Part shown: in pieces, positions 25,919 through 34,608 of the stretch
Position numbering within the stretch: the stretch's first letter is position 1
How the letters are laid out: the number at the start of each line of letters is the position of its first letter
Source of the DNA: Oryzobacter telluris
Lineage (GTDB): Bacteria > Actinomycetota > Actinomycetes > Actinomycetales > Dermatophilaceae
DNA length: 64,000 bases
Reading direction: 5' to 3'
NCBI RefSeq assembly: GCF_043099285.1
Contig: NZ_CP170723.1
Span: forward strand, 496,001 to 560,000
Notes under the pieces: model-generated
What the model was told of the DNA's origin: nothing
Database searches by the model: none
What the model saw: the letters and a program-made list of their open reading frames with translations, nothing else
Position numbers and translations under genes: made by a program

Positions 25919-26950
25919 TCAGCCGGGGCGCGCGGCGCCGCGACGACGGGGCGGGCGCCCGGTCGAGGCGCGCGTCATCAGTCGGGGTGGGACGAAGGCC
26001 GAGGGGACGTCCTCGCCGGCCAGGGCGCCCACGACGAGCCGGACCGCGGCGTGCCCGAGCGAGGCGAAGTCCTGCCGGATCGTCGTCAGCGGCGGCTGGA
26101 AGAAGGCGGCCTCGGGGATGTCGTCGAAGCCGACCACGGAGATGTCGTCGGGCACCCGCAGCCCGCGCTCGGCCAGGGCGCGCAGGGTGCCGGTCGCCAT
26201 CTGGTCGTTGGCGACGAACACCGCCGTGACCCGCGGGTCGTCCTCGAGGATGCGCAGGATGCCGTCGTGGCCGGCGCGGGGGGACCAGTCGCCGGGGACG
26301 ACGGGGCCGGGCTCGACGCCGGCCTGGGCGAGGGCGTCGTGGAAGCCGATGAGGCGCGCGTCGGCCTGCGGCCAGCCGGGTGGACCGGTGATGTGGGCGA
26401 TGTGGCGGTGCCCGAGGTCGAGGAGGTGGCGGGTCGCCATCACGCCGCCGGCCCGCTGGTCGACGCCCGCGGTGGGGGCGCCGGGTCCGAGGAAGCCGTC
26501 GAGGGCGATGAGCGGGACGTCGATGCTCTTGAGCAGCGACTCGTCGGGGGCCTCCCCGTGGGCCGTGACGAGGACGATCGCCTCCACCGACTGGCTCAGG
26601 TGGTGCTCGATGGCGGCGGCGAGGGTCGACCCGGTGATGCTGAACAGGGGGTCGAGGGTGACGCCGTACCCGGCCGCGCGGGCGGCCTCGGCGATCCCGG
26701 TGACGGTGCTGGCCGGGCCGTAGAGGGGGAGCTCGTCGACGATGACGCCGATGAGGCCGCTGCGCCGGGTGACCAGGGCGCGGGCGGCGGAGTTGCGCCG
26801 GTACCCCAGCTCGGCGATGGCGCGCAGCACGCGGTCGCGGGTCTCGGGGCGCACCGCCGAGGCGTCGTTGAGGACCCGGGAGACGGTCTGGTGCGACACC
26901 CCCGCGCGACGGGCCACGTGGGCCATCGTCGGGGCGGAGGGGTGGGCCAT
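25919..26950 (-). CDS. LacI-family repressor, probable arabinose regulator
   Basis: 343 aa. N-terminal LacI helix-turn-helix with hinge (MAHVARRAGVSHQTVSRVLN at residues 9-28, then RRNSAARALVTRRS), followed by a type 1 periplasmic-binding-like sensor domain. Encoded just upstream of araB on the same strand with lac-type operators between, it most likely represses the arabinose operon and releases DNA on binding arabinose or a pathway intermediate. TAGGCT lies 7 bases before the ATG, suggesting a leaderless and possibly unregulated promoter of its own. In-frame Met9 is an alternative start. Confidence 0.9.
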   Translation of the reverse strand: MAHPSAPTMAHVARRAGVSHQTVSRVLNDASAVRPETRDRVLRAIAELGYRRNSAARALVTRRSGLIGVIVDELPLYGPASTVTGIAEAARAAGYGVTLDPLFSITGSTLAAAIEHHLSQSVEAIVLVTAHGEAPDESLLKSIDVPLIALDGFLGPGAPTAGVDQRAGGVMATRHLLDLGHRHIAHITGPPGWPQADARLIGFHDALAQAGVEPGPVVPGDWSPRAGHDGILRILEDDPRVTAVFVANDQMATGTLRALAERGLRVPDDISVVGFDDIPEAAFFQPPLTTIRQDFASLGHAAVRLVVGALAGEDVPSAFVPPRLMTRASTGRPPRRRGAARPG

Positions 26951-27033
26951 GCGGCGGAGCCTAGTGCGGCGCAGGCGGTCTGCGGTCGGCGTGGCCGGGT
27001 CGGCGGGTCCGGCTGCGTGGCGGTGGGTCGGGG

Positions 27034-27336
27034 TCAGGCGCCGCTGAAGCCGCTGAGCAGGAGGAAGAAGAAGACGAGGCCGACGACCGCGGCGGCCACT
27101 CCCACGACCGCGCCGACGAGCAGCACGCGGTTGCGCGACGGGGTGGGGGCGTCCGCTGTCGCCGGGACCGGGAGGGCGCGCCAGACGACGGCGCCGACGA
27201 CGGCCATGAGGAGCAGGTGCGCCGGGAGGATGAGGTTCTCGGTGCCCTGGCCGTCGAGGACCGAGGCGAGCAGGGGCAGCGCGAGGATGCCGAGCACCAT
27301 CAGTCCCACCACGGCGAGCGTGCGGGGCAGGGACAT
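27034..27336 (-). CDS. Small membrane protein, about three TM helices
   Basis: 100 aa. A GAGGAGG ribosome site lies before ATG 27336. Hydrophobic helices at about residues 6-26, 37-55 and 72-96 with a short basic loop (PSRNR) before the last. No family recognised. Divergent from the alkyltransferase-like gene at 27487. Confidence 0.7.
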   Translation of the reverse strand: MSLPRTLAVVGLMVLGILALPLLASVLDGQGTENLILPAHLLLMAVVGAVVWRALPVPATADAPTPSRNRVLLVGAVVGVAAAVVGLVFFFLLLSGFSGA

Positions 27337-27486
27337 GGTCGCGCCTCCTCTTCGTCCCGCGGGGCGGGACCGTGGGCGCGAGCGTAGGGCCGGCGACGGG
27401 TCGCTGACCAGAGCCCCCGGGCCCCGAGGTGAACCGACGAAGAGGTCACGCCGGGTACGGGATGCAGGGTCCGGCAGACTCGGGGC

Positions 27487-27837
27487 GTGGACGACGTGCT
27501 GGTGGAGCGGGTGCTGCGCGCCGTCGAGGCGGTGCCGCGCGGGCACGTCGTCTCGTACGGCGACGTCGCCGCCCTCGTCGGCATCGGCCCCCGCCAGGTC
27601 GGCTCGATCATGAAGCTCTACGGCTCGAACGTCACGTGGTGGCGGGTGACCAACGCGTCCGGTGACCTCCCGGTGAACCTCCTGGACGAGGCCCGCGAGC
27701 GGTGGGCGGGCGAGGGCATCCTCCTCAAGCCGAACGGGCGCGGCTGTCGCATCACCGAGTACCGCGCCGACCCCGAGGTGCTCGGCCGCGCCTATGCGGC
27801 GGCCGTGGCCGACCTGGAGGCGCCGCCGTCGGCGTGA
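27487..27837 (+). CDS. Alkyltransferase-like (MGMT-fold) DNA-binding protein
   Basis: 116 aa matching the C-terminal DNA-binding half of O6-alkylguanine-DNA alkyltransferase: VPRGHVVSYGDVAALVG, then PRQVGSIMK, WWRVTNASGDL and GRGCRITEYR. The acceptor PCHR motif is absent (a Trp-Arg-Val segment stands in its place), as in ATL proteins, which flag alkylated bases for nucleotide excision repair and cannot transfer the alkyl group. GTG start with CAGACT six bases upstream. Confidence 0.82.
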   Translation: MDDVLVERVLRAVEAVPRGHVVSYGDVAALVGIGPRQVGSIMKLYGSNVTWWRVTNASGDLPVNLLDEARERWAGEGILLKPNGRGCRITEYRADPEVLGRAYAAAVADLEAPPSA

Positions 27838-27913
27838 CCGGCGCAGGTGTCGAAGGAGTCACGAAACCCGTTCCGTCCAGCCGGTTCCCAGCATCCTCGG
27901 GGGAGACTGGGGC

Positions 27914-29164
27914 ATGGGACCCCGCCTCGCCGCCCCGCTCGCCACGGCCGCCCTCGCCGCGACCGCCGTCCTCGCGGGCTGCGCCTCGGACCCCGACGCG
28001 GGCGAGGTCCCGCCGCCGCGGGTGACCGGCTCGGCGTCGGCCTCGGTCAGCCCGACGCCGTCGCCCGCTCCGCGGAGCACGGACGTTCCCGCCCTCGCGG
28101 TGGAGGTGGTGGCCTCGGGGTTCGAGCACGGGTGGGACATCGGCTTCCTCCCCGACGGCCGGGCCCTGGTGACCGAGCGCCCGGGGCGGATCTCCCTCGT
28201 GTCGGGGCTGCGCCAGGGCGCCGAGCTCAGCCGGGTGCGGGCCGACCTCGACGACGTCTTCGCCGAGGGAGAGGGCGGGCTCATGGGGATGGTCGTGCAC
28301 CCCGACTTCGCGACCTCGCGCCTGTTCACCACCTGCCAGACCCATGAGGAGAGCGGGCAGGCGGTCGACGTCCGGCTCGTGACCTGGCGCCTGTCGGCCG
28401 ACGGTGGCGCGGCGGCGAAGGTCAAGGACCTGCTCACCGGGCTGCCGGTCTCCTCGGGGCGGCACAGCGGCTGCCGGCCGACCCTCGCCGACGACGGGGC
28501 GCTCGTCGTCGGCACCGGCGACACGGCCCGCGCGAGCGTCCCCCAGAACCGGAAGAACCTCGGCGGCAAGGTGCTGCGGCTCGACCTCGAGACCGGGAAG
28601 CCCCTGCCCGACAACCCCTTCGCGTCGTCATCGAACGAGAAGGAGCGGTACGTCTACAGCTACGGGCACCGCAACATCCAGGGCGTGGCGATCCGTCCGG
28701 GGACGGGGGAGATCTACACCGCCGAGCACGGGCCGAGCTTCAACGACGAGGTCAACCGCATCGAGGCCGGTGCCAACTACGGGTGGGACCCCTCGCGCGG
28801 CGGGACGAGCGACTCGTACGACGAGAGCGTCGCGATGACCGACACCGAGCGCTTCCCCGACGCCGTCCCGGCCATCTGGCAGTCGGGCACCACCACGCAG
28901 GCGATCTGCGGGGCGGCGTTCCTCTCGGGCGAGCAGTGGGGCGGCCTCGACGGCGCCCTCGTCATCACCGCGCTCAAGGGGGCCAAGCTGCTCATGCTCA
29001 CCCTGAAGGACGACGGCACCCTCGCGGAGGTGTCGGTGCCGCAGGAGACCAACGACCGGTACGGGCGGCTGCGCGCGGCCCGGCTCGGCCCCGACGGGGC
29101 GCTCTACGTGACGACGACCAACGGCAGCGACGACAAGCTCCTCCGCATCGCCCCGAAGCCCTGA
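27914..29164 (+). CDS. Glucose/sorbosone dehydrogenase-like (PQQ-type) lipoprotein
   Basis: 416 aa. Lipobox LAGC with Cys23, a Thr/Ser/Pro linker, then a six-bladed beta-propeller of the soluble glucose/sorbosone dehydrogenase (GSDH) family: GWDIGFLPDGRALVTER, GLMGMVVHPDF, SYGHRNIQGVA, TAEHGPSFNDEVN and GANYGW are all classic. Such proteins oxidise aldose sugars with PQQ outside the membrane, but many actinobacterial members have no proven cofactor. GAGACT lies 5 bases before the ATG. Downstream is a strong hairpin at the convergent junction. Confidence 0.88.
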   Translation: MGPRLAAPLATAALAATAVLAGCASDPDAGEVPPPRVTGSASASVSPTPSPAPRSTDVPALAVEVVASGFEHGWDIGFLPDGRALVTERPGRISLVSGLRQGAELSRVRADLDDVFAEGEGGLMGMVVHPDFATSRLFTTCQTHEESGQAVDVRLVTWRLSADGGAAAKVKDLLTGLPVSSGRHSGCRPTLADDGALVVGTGDTARASVPQNRKNLGGKVLRLDLETGKPLPDNPFASSSNEKERYVYSYGHRNIQGVAIRPGTGEIYTAEHGPSFNDEVNRIEAGANYGWDPSRGGTSDSYDESVAMTDTERFPDAVPAIWQSGTTTQAICGAAFLSGEQWGGLDGALVITALKGAKLLMLTLKDDGTLAEVSVPQETNDRYGRLRAARLGPDGALYVTTTNGSDDKLLRIAPKP

Positions 29165-29178
29165 CCCCGTCCGCGACC

Positions 29179-29218
29179 GTGGGTGAACCCGCGTGGGACC
29201 CTCGGCGGGTTCACCCAC
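29179..29218. terminator. 40-base hairpin, 14-base perfect stem
   Basis: GTGGGTGAACCCGC and its complement enclose 12 bases, starting 15 bases after the stop of the dehydrogenase-like gene and 23 bases before the end of the convergent gene. Likely bidirectional terminator. The arm sequence is unrelated to the GAGTGCGGAA family, though the total length is also 40. Confidence 0.65.
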
Positions 29219-29240
29219 GTTCGCCCCGGGCGCGCGTGGG

Positions 29241-29849
29241 TCAGGCGCCGACGATGGTCGTGACGACGTCGGTGACGCTGGGGCGGCGGGGCGTGGAGGA
29301 GAAGCCGAACCGGCACGGCGGGTCGACCGGGGAGAGCGAGCCGAGATCGACGCCGTCGAGGGCACCGGTCATCGAGGTGACCGCCCGGACGTCGGTGGCG
29401 CCGTAGTACTCCCGTCGCCCGGCGCGGGCCACCCCGCGCGTGCGGACCCCGCGCAGCACGACGCGTGCCACGGGGTCGGCCATCGTCGCGAAGCCCGGCG
29501 AACCCGCCAGGCGAGCGGGAGCCAGGCGGAGGAGCCGCCCGAGACCGGTCCGCCCACCCACGCCGAGGTCGAGGGTCAGCGACGGGGACGCGACGTGCCA
29601 GCCCGACCCGGCCGACTCCTCGGCGACGAGCGGCTCGACCCGCACCTCGTCGAACGTGTAGGTCGTCGCCACGAGGTCGGCCACCTCGTCCGACGGCGCC
29701 AGGAGGAGGCGGTGCCCGTCGGCCCGCTCGACCATCGCGTCGGCGAACACCCCGAACGGGCTCTCGTGCCACCAGCCGACGACCACCCGGGTCCCGGAGG
29801 ACGACCCCACCCCGGCGATCCGGCCCCGGAACCGCTGGCGCGCACCCAC
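29241..29849 (-). CDS. Conserved actinobacterial protein of unknown function
   Basis: 202 aa from GTG 29849 (GARQRFRGRIAGVGSSSG), soluble, no signal or TM segment. Contains motifs RVVVGWW, MVERADGHRLLLAP and TYTFDEVRVEP, and ends with an aromatic/Pro-rich tail (DPPCRFGFSSTPRRPSVTDV). I recall similar proteins in other actinobacteria but no assigned function. The frame is open further upstream, but composition there looks non-coding. Confidence 0.65.
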   Translation of the reverse strand: MGARQRFRGRIAGVGSSSGTRVVVGWWHESPFGVFADAMVERADGHRLLLAPSDEVADLVATTYTFDEVRVEPLVAEESAGSGWHVASPSLTLDLGVGGRTGLGRLLRLAPARLAGSPGFATMADPVARVVLRGVRTRGVARAGRREYYGATDVRAVTSMTGALDGVDLGSLSPVDPPCRFGFSSTPRRPSVTDVVTTIVGA

Positions 29850-30026
29850 GCCCCCATCATCGCCGAGGACGGCGCCGCCACCGTCGCCCGGGTCTCCGTC
29901 CGTTCGGAATCCTCCATGGAAACCCCCACCTCGAAGGTCGTTGCCCCGCGCACGCGATCGAAATGCGTCGGGCAACGATCTCGGAGGGACACCGTTCCGG
30001 CGCCCCCACCCGACTAGGGTCCGCTC

Positions 30027-31352
30027 ATGTCAGCGACGTCCCCGACGACCCGGCTCAGCCCCGCCGCACGCCGGGGCTACGGCCTCGGGTCGGTGGCCAC
30101 GGGCTCCTTCGGCACGGTCCCCGGCCTCCTCCTCCTGCCCTACCTCACCGACCGGCTCGGGGTCGCCGCCGGGCTCGCGGGCCTGGTCGTCTTCCTCCCC
30201 AAGGCGTGGGACGTCCTCCTCAACCCGGTGGCCGGCCGGATCAGCGACCGCTCCACCCACCCCGGAGGACGCCGCCGGCCCTTCCTCCTGCGCGCGGGCC
30301 TCGCGCTCGCCGCCTGCTTCGCCCTGCTCTTCGCCGGCCCGACCAGCCCCGAGGGCCTGGCCACCGCCTGGGTCGTCGTCCTGTTCCTCGCCTGCGCGAC
30401 CGCGTACGCGTTCTTCCAGGTGCCGTACGTGGCCATGCCCGCCGAGATGACCGACGACTACGACGAGCGCACCCGCCTGATGACGTGGCGCGTCGCCATC
30501 CTCGCCCTCGCGATCCTCGTGAGCGGCGGCCTGTCGCCGATGGTGCGCGACGCCCTCGGCCCCGAGTGGGGGTACCGCGGGGTCGGGGTCTTCGTCGGCG
30601 TCCTCATCGTCGTCGGGGCGGTCGGGGCCTGGCGGGGCACGCGCGACACCCCGTTCTCCACCGCGGCCACCGCGGGCGGGAGCCTGTCCGACCAGCTACG
30701 GGTCGTGGCCGCGTCGCCCCCGTTCCGCACGCTGCTCACGGTGTTCGTCCTCCAGGCGCTGGCGACCGGCGCGATGCTGGCCGGCGTCGACTACGTGGCC
30801 CGCGTCCTCCTGGGCGGCGGGGCGGCCTCGACCGTGCTGTTCGTCTGCTTCGTCGCCCCGGCCCTGCTCGTGACCCCCCTGTGGCAGCGGCTCGGGGAGG
30901 CGCGGGGCAAGCGCACCGGCTACGTCCTCGGCTCGGTCCTGCTGGCGGTAGGCGCCCTCGCCACCGTGCTCAGCGTGCGCCTCGGCCTCGCCGCCACCGC
31001 CGTCACGGTGAGCCTCGTCGGGGTCGGGTACGCCGCCTGCCAGATGTTCCCGCTCGCGATGCTGCCCGATGTCGCGGCCGCCGACACCGCGGCCACCGGC
31101 GAGGCCCGCGCCGGTGCCTACACCGGGGTATGGACCGCGGGGGAGACGGCAGGGCTCGCGCTCGGACCCCTCCTCTACGCGGGCATCCTCGCCGCGGGGG
31201 GCTACGTGTCGTCCACCGACTCGGAGGCGGTGCAGCCCGACTCGGCCCGCCTCGCCATCACGCTCGGCTTCACGGTGGTGCCGGCGCTCCTCGTGGCGGC
31301 CTCCCTCGTCGTGTTGCGCCGGTACCGACTCGACGAGGAGGTGGCCCGGTGA
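30027..31352 (+). CDS. MFS transporter, GPH/MelB-like
   Basis: 441 aa, about 12 TM helices, with the MelB-like NPVAGRISDRST segment in the first cytoplasmic loop and GGRRRPFLLR after it, as in sugar:cation symporters. Start ATG 30027 has TAGGGT exactly six bases upstream. Its stop overlaps the GTG start of the PLP decarboxylase by four bases, so it may import that enzyme's substrate or export its product. Substrate unknown. Confidence 0.85.
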   Translation: MSATSPTTRLSPAARRGYGLGSVATGSFGTVPGLLLLPYLTDRLGVAAGLAGLVVFLPKAWDVLLNPVAGRISDRSTHPGGRRRPFLLRAGLALAACFALLFAGPTSPEGLATAWVVVLFLACATAYAFFQVPYVAMPAEMTDDYDERTRLMTWRVAILALAILVSGGLSPMVRDALGPEWGYRGVGVFVGVLIVVGAVGAWRGTRDTPFSTAATAGGSLSDQLRVVAASPPFRTLLTVFVLQALATGAMLAGVDYVARVLLGGGAASTVLFVCFVAPALLVTPLWQRLGEARGKRTGYVLGSVLLAVGALATVLSVRLGLAATAVTVSLVGVGYAACQMFPLAMLPDVAAADTAATGEARAGAYTGVWTAGETAGLALGPLLYAGILAAGGYVSSTDSEAVQPDSARLAITLGFTVVPALLVAASLVVLRRYRLDEEVAR

Positions 31353-32797
31353 ACGAGGCCTCCGACGCCCGCGCTGCGATGTCCGCCGACGAGGTCCGCG
31401 CGACCCTCGACGCCCTGCGCGCCGCCGACCTCCCCGTGCACGGCGGCCGCACCCTCGCCTACGTCTACGACTCGGGCCTCGCCGACGCCGACGCGCTCGG
31501 GCTCGAGGCGCTGGCGATGTTCGCCGGGGCCAACGGCCTGGACCCCACCGCCTTCCCCAGCCTGTTGAGGATGGAGAACGACCTCGTCGCCTCGGCAGGC
31601 CGGATCCTCGACGCGCCCGACGGGTTCGTCGGCTCGGCCACGAGCGGCGGCACCGAGTCGATCCTCCTGGCCGTCCTCGCCGCCCGCGAGGGAGCGCCCC
31701 ACGTTTCGGACCCGAGCATGGTCCTCCCGACGAGCGCCCACGCCGCCTTCCTCAAGGCCGCGAAGTACCTCGGGGTCCGGGCCGTCCTCGTCGACGTCGA
31801 CCCCACCACCCTGCGGGCCGACCCGGAGGCGATGGCCGCGGCCGTCGACGACACCACGGTCCTCGTCGTCGCCTCCGCTCCCTCGTACGCGCACGGGGTC
31901 GTCGACCCGGTCCCGGAGGTCGCGGCGGTCGCCTCCGGCCGCGGCATCCGCTGCCACGTCGACGCCTGCATCGGCGGCTGGGTCCTGCCCCACCTCGACC
32001 ACCCTCACCCGTGGACCTTCGCTCTGGAGGGCGTCACGAGCATCAGCGTCGACCTCCACAAGTACGCGTACACGTGCAAGGGCGTCTCCCTCCTCCTGCA
32101 CCGCAACCCGGCGCTGCGTCGTGGTCACCTGTTCGCCTCGGCCGACTGGCCCGGCTACACGATGCTCAACGCGACGATGCAGTCCACCCGCTCGGGCGGC
32201 CCCCTCGCCGCCGCCTGGGCGGTCACCCGCACCATCGGTGACGCCGGGTACGCCCGCCTGGCCGGTGAGGCGCGTCAGGCGACCCTCGCCATCGCCCGCG
32301 GGGTGGCCGACATCGACGGGCTCGACGTCCTGGTCACCCCCGACTCCACGCTGCTCGCGCTCGTGGCCGACGGCTCCTGCGACGTCTTCACGGTGGCCGA
32401 CGAGATGCTCGCGCGGGGGTGGTTCACCCAGCCGCAGATGGCCTTCCGCGACGTGCCGCCGACCCTCCACCTCACCCTCTCGGCGGCGACCGCTCCCTCG
32501 GTGCCCGACTTCCTCGAGGCGCTCGCGCAGGCCACCGAGGCGGCGCGTGCCGCCGGACCCGTGAGCGTCGACCCTGCCCTCGCCGGGCTCGTCGCGGCCA
32601 TCGACCCGACCACCCTCGATGACGCGGGCTTCGGCCGGCTCCTCGGCGCCGCCGGCCTGGCGGGCGACGACGGCTCGCTCGCGCTCCCCGAGCGGATGGC
32701 CCCGGTGAACGCGCTGCTCGACGCCTGCCCCCCGGCCCTGCGCGAGGCCCTGCTCCTCGGGGTCCTCGACCGCTTGTCGCGCCCGACCCCCTCCTGA
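31349..32797 (+). CDS. PLP-dependent decarboxylase / sphingosine-1-phosphate-lyase-like enzyme
   Basis: 482 aa, group II decarboxylase fold. The Schiff-base lysine is Lys238 in SVDLHKYAYTCKG; GSATSGGTESILLA (phosphate-binding) and HVDACIGGWVLP (PLP-pyridine Asp) are intact. The sequence looks closer to S1P lyase and related aldehyde-lyases than to glutamate decarboxylase. The C-terminal ~90 residues after the catalytic domain are Ala/Asp/Leu-rich. Translationally coupled to the MFS transporter. The amine or phospho-base substrate cannot be told from sequence. Confidence 0.85.
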   Translation: MNEASDARAAMSADEVRATLDALRAADLPVHGGRTLAYVYDSGLADADALGLEALAMFAGANGLDPTAFPSLLRMENDLVASAGRILDAPDGFVGSATSGGTESILLAVLAAREGAPHVSDPSMVLPTSAHAAFLKAAKYLGVRAVLVDVDPTTLRADPEAMAAAVDDTTVLVVASAPSYAHGVVDPVPEVAAVASGRGIRCHVDACIGGWVLPHLDHPHPWTFALEGVTSISVDLHKYAYTCKGVSLLLHRNPALRRGHLFASADWPGYTMLNATMQSTRSGGPLAAAWAVTRTIGDAGYARLAGEARQATLAIARGVADIDGLDVLVTPDSTLLALVADGSCDVFTVADEMLARGWFTQPQMAFRDVPPTLHLTLSAATAPSVPDFLEALAQATEAARAAGPVSVDPALAGLVAAIDPTTLDDAGFGRLLGAAGLAGDDGSLALPERMAPVNALLDACPPALREALLLGVLDRLSRPTPS

Positions 32798-32880
32798 GCG
32801 CACCCGCCGACGCCCCGGTTGCCCTGCAGGTCGGGGGCGTGTTGGCTGGGGAGGCTCGCCCCGTCGCCGGAAGGACGCCG

Positions 32881-34512
32881 ATGACCACCGCCCCGCCCGA
32901 CCCGACGCTGTCCCACACCGCAGGTCCCACCGAACCCGCCCTCCTCGAGCAGACGATCGGGGACTGCCTCGACTCCACCGTCGAGCGCTTCGGCGACCGC
33001 GACGCGCTCGTGGACCGCGCGGCGGGCGTCCGCTACACGTGGGCCGAGCTGGGGCGGGCCGTCGAGCACCTCGCCCGGGGGTTCGTCGCCGCCGGGCTCG
33101 AGAAGGGCGACCGGGTGGGGATCTGGGCGCCCAACTGCCACGAGTGGGTTCTGGTCCAGCTGGCGACGGCCAAGGTCGGCGTCGTCCTGGTGAACATCAA
33201 CCCGGCGTACCGCACCCACGAGCTGACCTACGTCCTCAACCAGGCCGGTATCCGGCTGCTCGTGACGGCCGAGTCGTTCAAGACCTCGGACTACGTCGCG
33301 ATGGTCGAGCAGTCGCGCGGTGAGTGCCCCGAGCTGCGCGACGTCGTCGTCATCGGGCAGCAGTCGTGGGACGACCTCCTCGCCCGCTCTGACGAGGTGA
33401 GCCCGGAGCGCCTGCACATGGTGCAGCACGACCTCGACCCGGCCGACGCCATCAACATCCAGTACACCTCGGGGACAACGGGATTCCCCAAGGGAGCCAC
33501 GCTCTCGCACCGCAACATCCTCAACAACGGCTTCCTCGTGGGCGAGCTCTGCCGCTACACCGAGGACGACCGCATCTGCATCCCGGTGCCCTTCTACCAC
33601 TGCTTCGGGATGGTGATGGGCAACCTCGCGGCGCTCACCCACGGCGCCTGCATGGTCGTCCCGGCGCCCGGGTTCGACCCCGCGCTGACCCTCGAGGCCG
33701 TGGTCGCCGAGCGCTGCACCTCCCTCTACGGCGTGCCCACGATGTTCATCGCCGAGTGGGCCCTGCCGGACTTCGCCTCGTACGACCTGTCCTCGGTGCG
33801 CACCGGGATCATGGCCGGCTCGCCCTGCCCGGCGAGCACGATGACGCAGCTCATCGAGTCGGGGATCGACGAGATGACGATCTGCTACGGGATGACCGAG
33901 ACCTCCCCGGTCTCCACCCAGACCCGCACCGACGACACGTTCGAGCGCAAGGTCGGCACGGTCGGGGCGGTCCACCCCCACCTGGAGATCAAGGTCGTCG
34001 ACCCGTTGAGCGGCGAGACCCTGCCGCGCGGCCGGGCGGGGGAGTTCTGCACGAAGGGCTACTCGGTGATGCTCGGCTACTGGGACGAGCCGGAGAAGAC
34101 CGCCGAGGTGCTCGTCGACGGCTGGATGCACACCGGCGACATCGCGGTCATGGACGACGACGGCTACGTGCAGATCACCGGCCGGATCAAGGACATGGTC
34201 ATCCGCGGCGGCGAGAACATCTACCCGCGCGAGATCGAGGAGTTCCTCTACACGCACCCCGACGTCCTCGACGCCCAGGTGGTCGGCGTCCCCGACGAGC
34301 GGTACGGCGAGGAGCTGTGTGCCTGGATCCGGATGAAGGACGGTGCGGCGCCGCTGACGGCCGAGGGCGTGCGGGAGTTCGCCACCGGCAAGCTCGCCCA
34401 CTACAAGATCCCGCGGTACGTCCGCGTCGTCGACGAGTTCCCGATGACCGTCACCGGCAAGGTGCGCAAGGTCGAGATGCGGGAGGTCAGCGTCTCCGAG
34501 CTGGGCCTCTGA
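32881..34512 (+). CDS. Fatty-acyl-CoA synthetase (AMP-binding)
   Basis: 543 aa, ANL superfamily. Adenylates a carboxylic acid with ATP and transfers it to CoA. P-loop YTSGTTGFPKG at 195-205, GYWDEPEKT, MHTGDIA, the hinge KDMVIRGGENIYP and the catalytic lysine Lys527 in TGKVRK are all present. The GMTETSP motif and overall pattern fit medium/long-chain FadD-type ligases. GGAAGG precedes the ATG. Cytosolic or membrane-peripheral. No beta-oxidation partners are adjacent. Confidence 0.92.
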   Translation: MTTAPPDPTLSHTAGPTEPALLEQTIGDCLDSTVERFGDRDALVDRAAGVRYTWAELGRAVEHLARGFVAAGLEKGDRVGIWAPNCHEWVLVQLATAKVGVVLVNINPAYRTHELTYVLNQAGIRLLVTAESFKTSDYVAMVEQSRGECPELRDVVVIGQQSWDDLLARSDEVSPERLHMVQHDLDPADAINIQYTSGTTGFPKGATLSHRNILNNGFLVGELCRYTEDDRICIPVPFYHCFGMVMGNLAALTHGACMVVPAPGFDPALTLEAVVAERCTSLYGVPTMFIAEWALPDFASYDLSSVRTGIMAGSPCPASTMTQLIESGIDEMTICYGMTETSPVSTQTRTDDTFERKVGTVGAVHPHLEIKVVDPLSGETLPRGRAGEFCTKGYSVMLGYWDEPEKTAEVLVDGWMHTGDIAVMDDDGYVQITGRIKDMVIRGGENIYPREIEEFLYTHPDVLDAQVVGVPDERYGEELCAWIRMKDGAAPLTAEGVREFATGKLAHYKIPRYVRVVDEFPMTVTGKVRKVEMREVSVSELGL

Positions 34513-34608
34513 CCAGCCCGCACCTCGAGGTCCCTGCGGGCGGGCGTCCGGAGTAGGTTGTGGCGCGACGTGAGCCAACCGGGCACCGCTGAACGACAGG
34601 AACCACCT

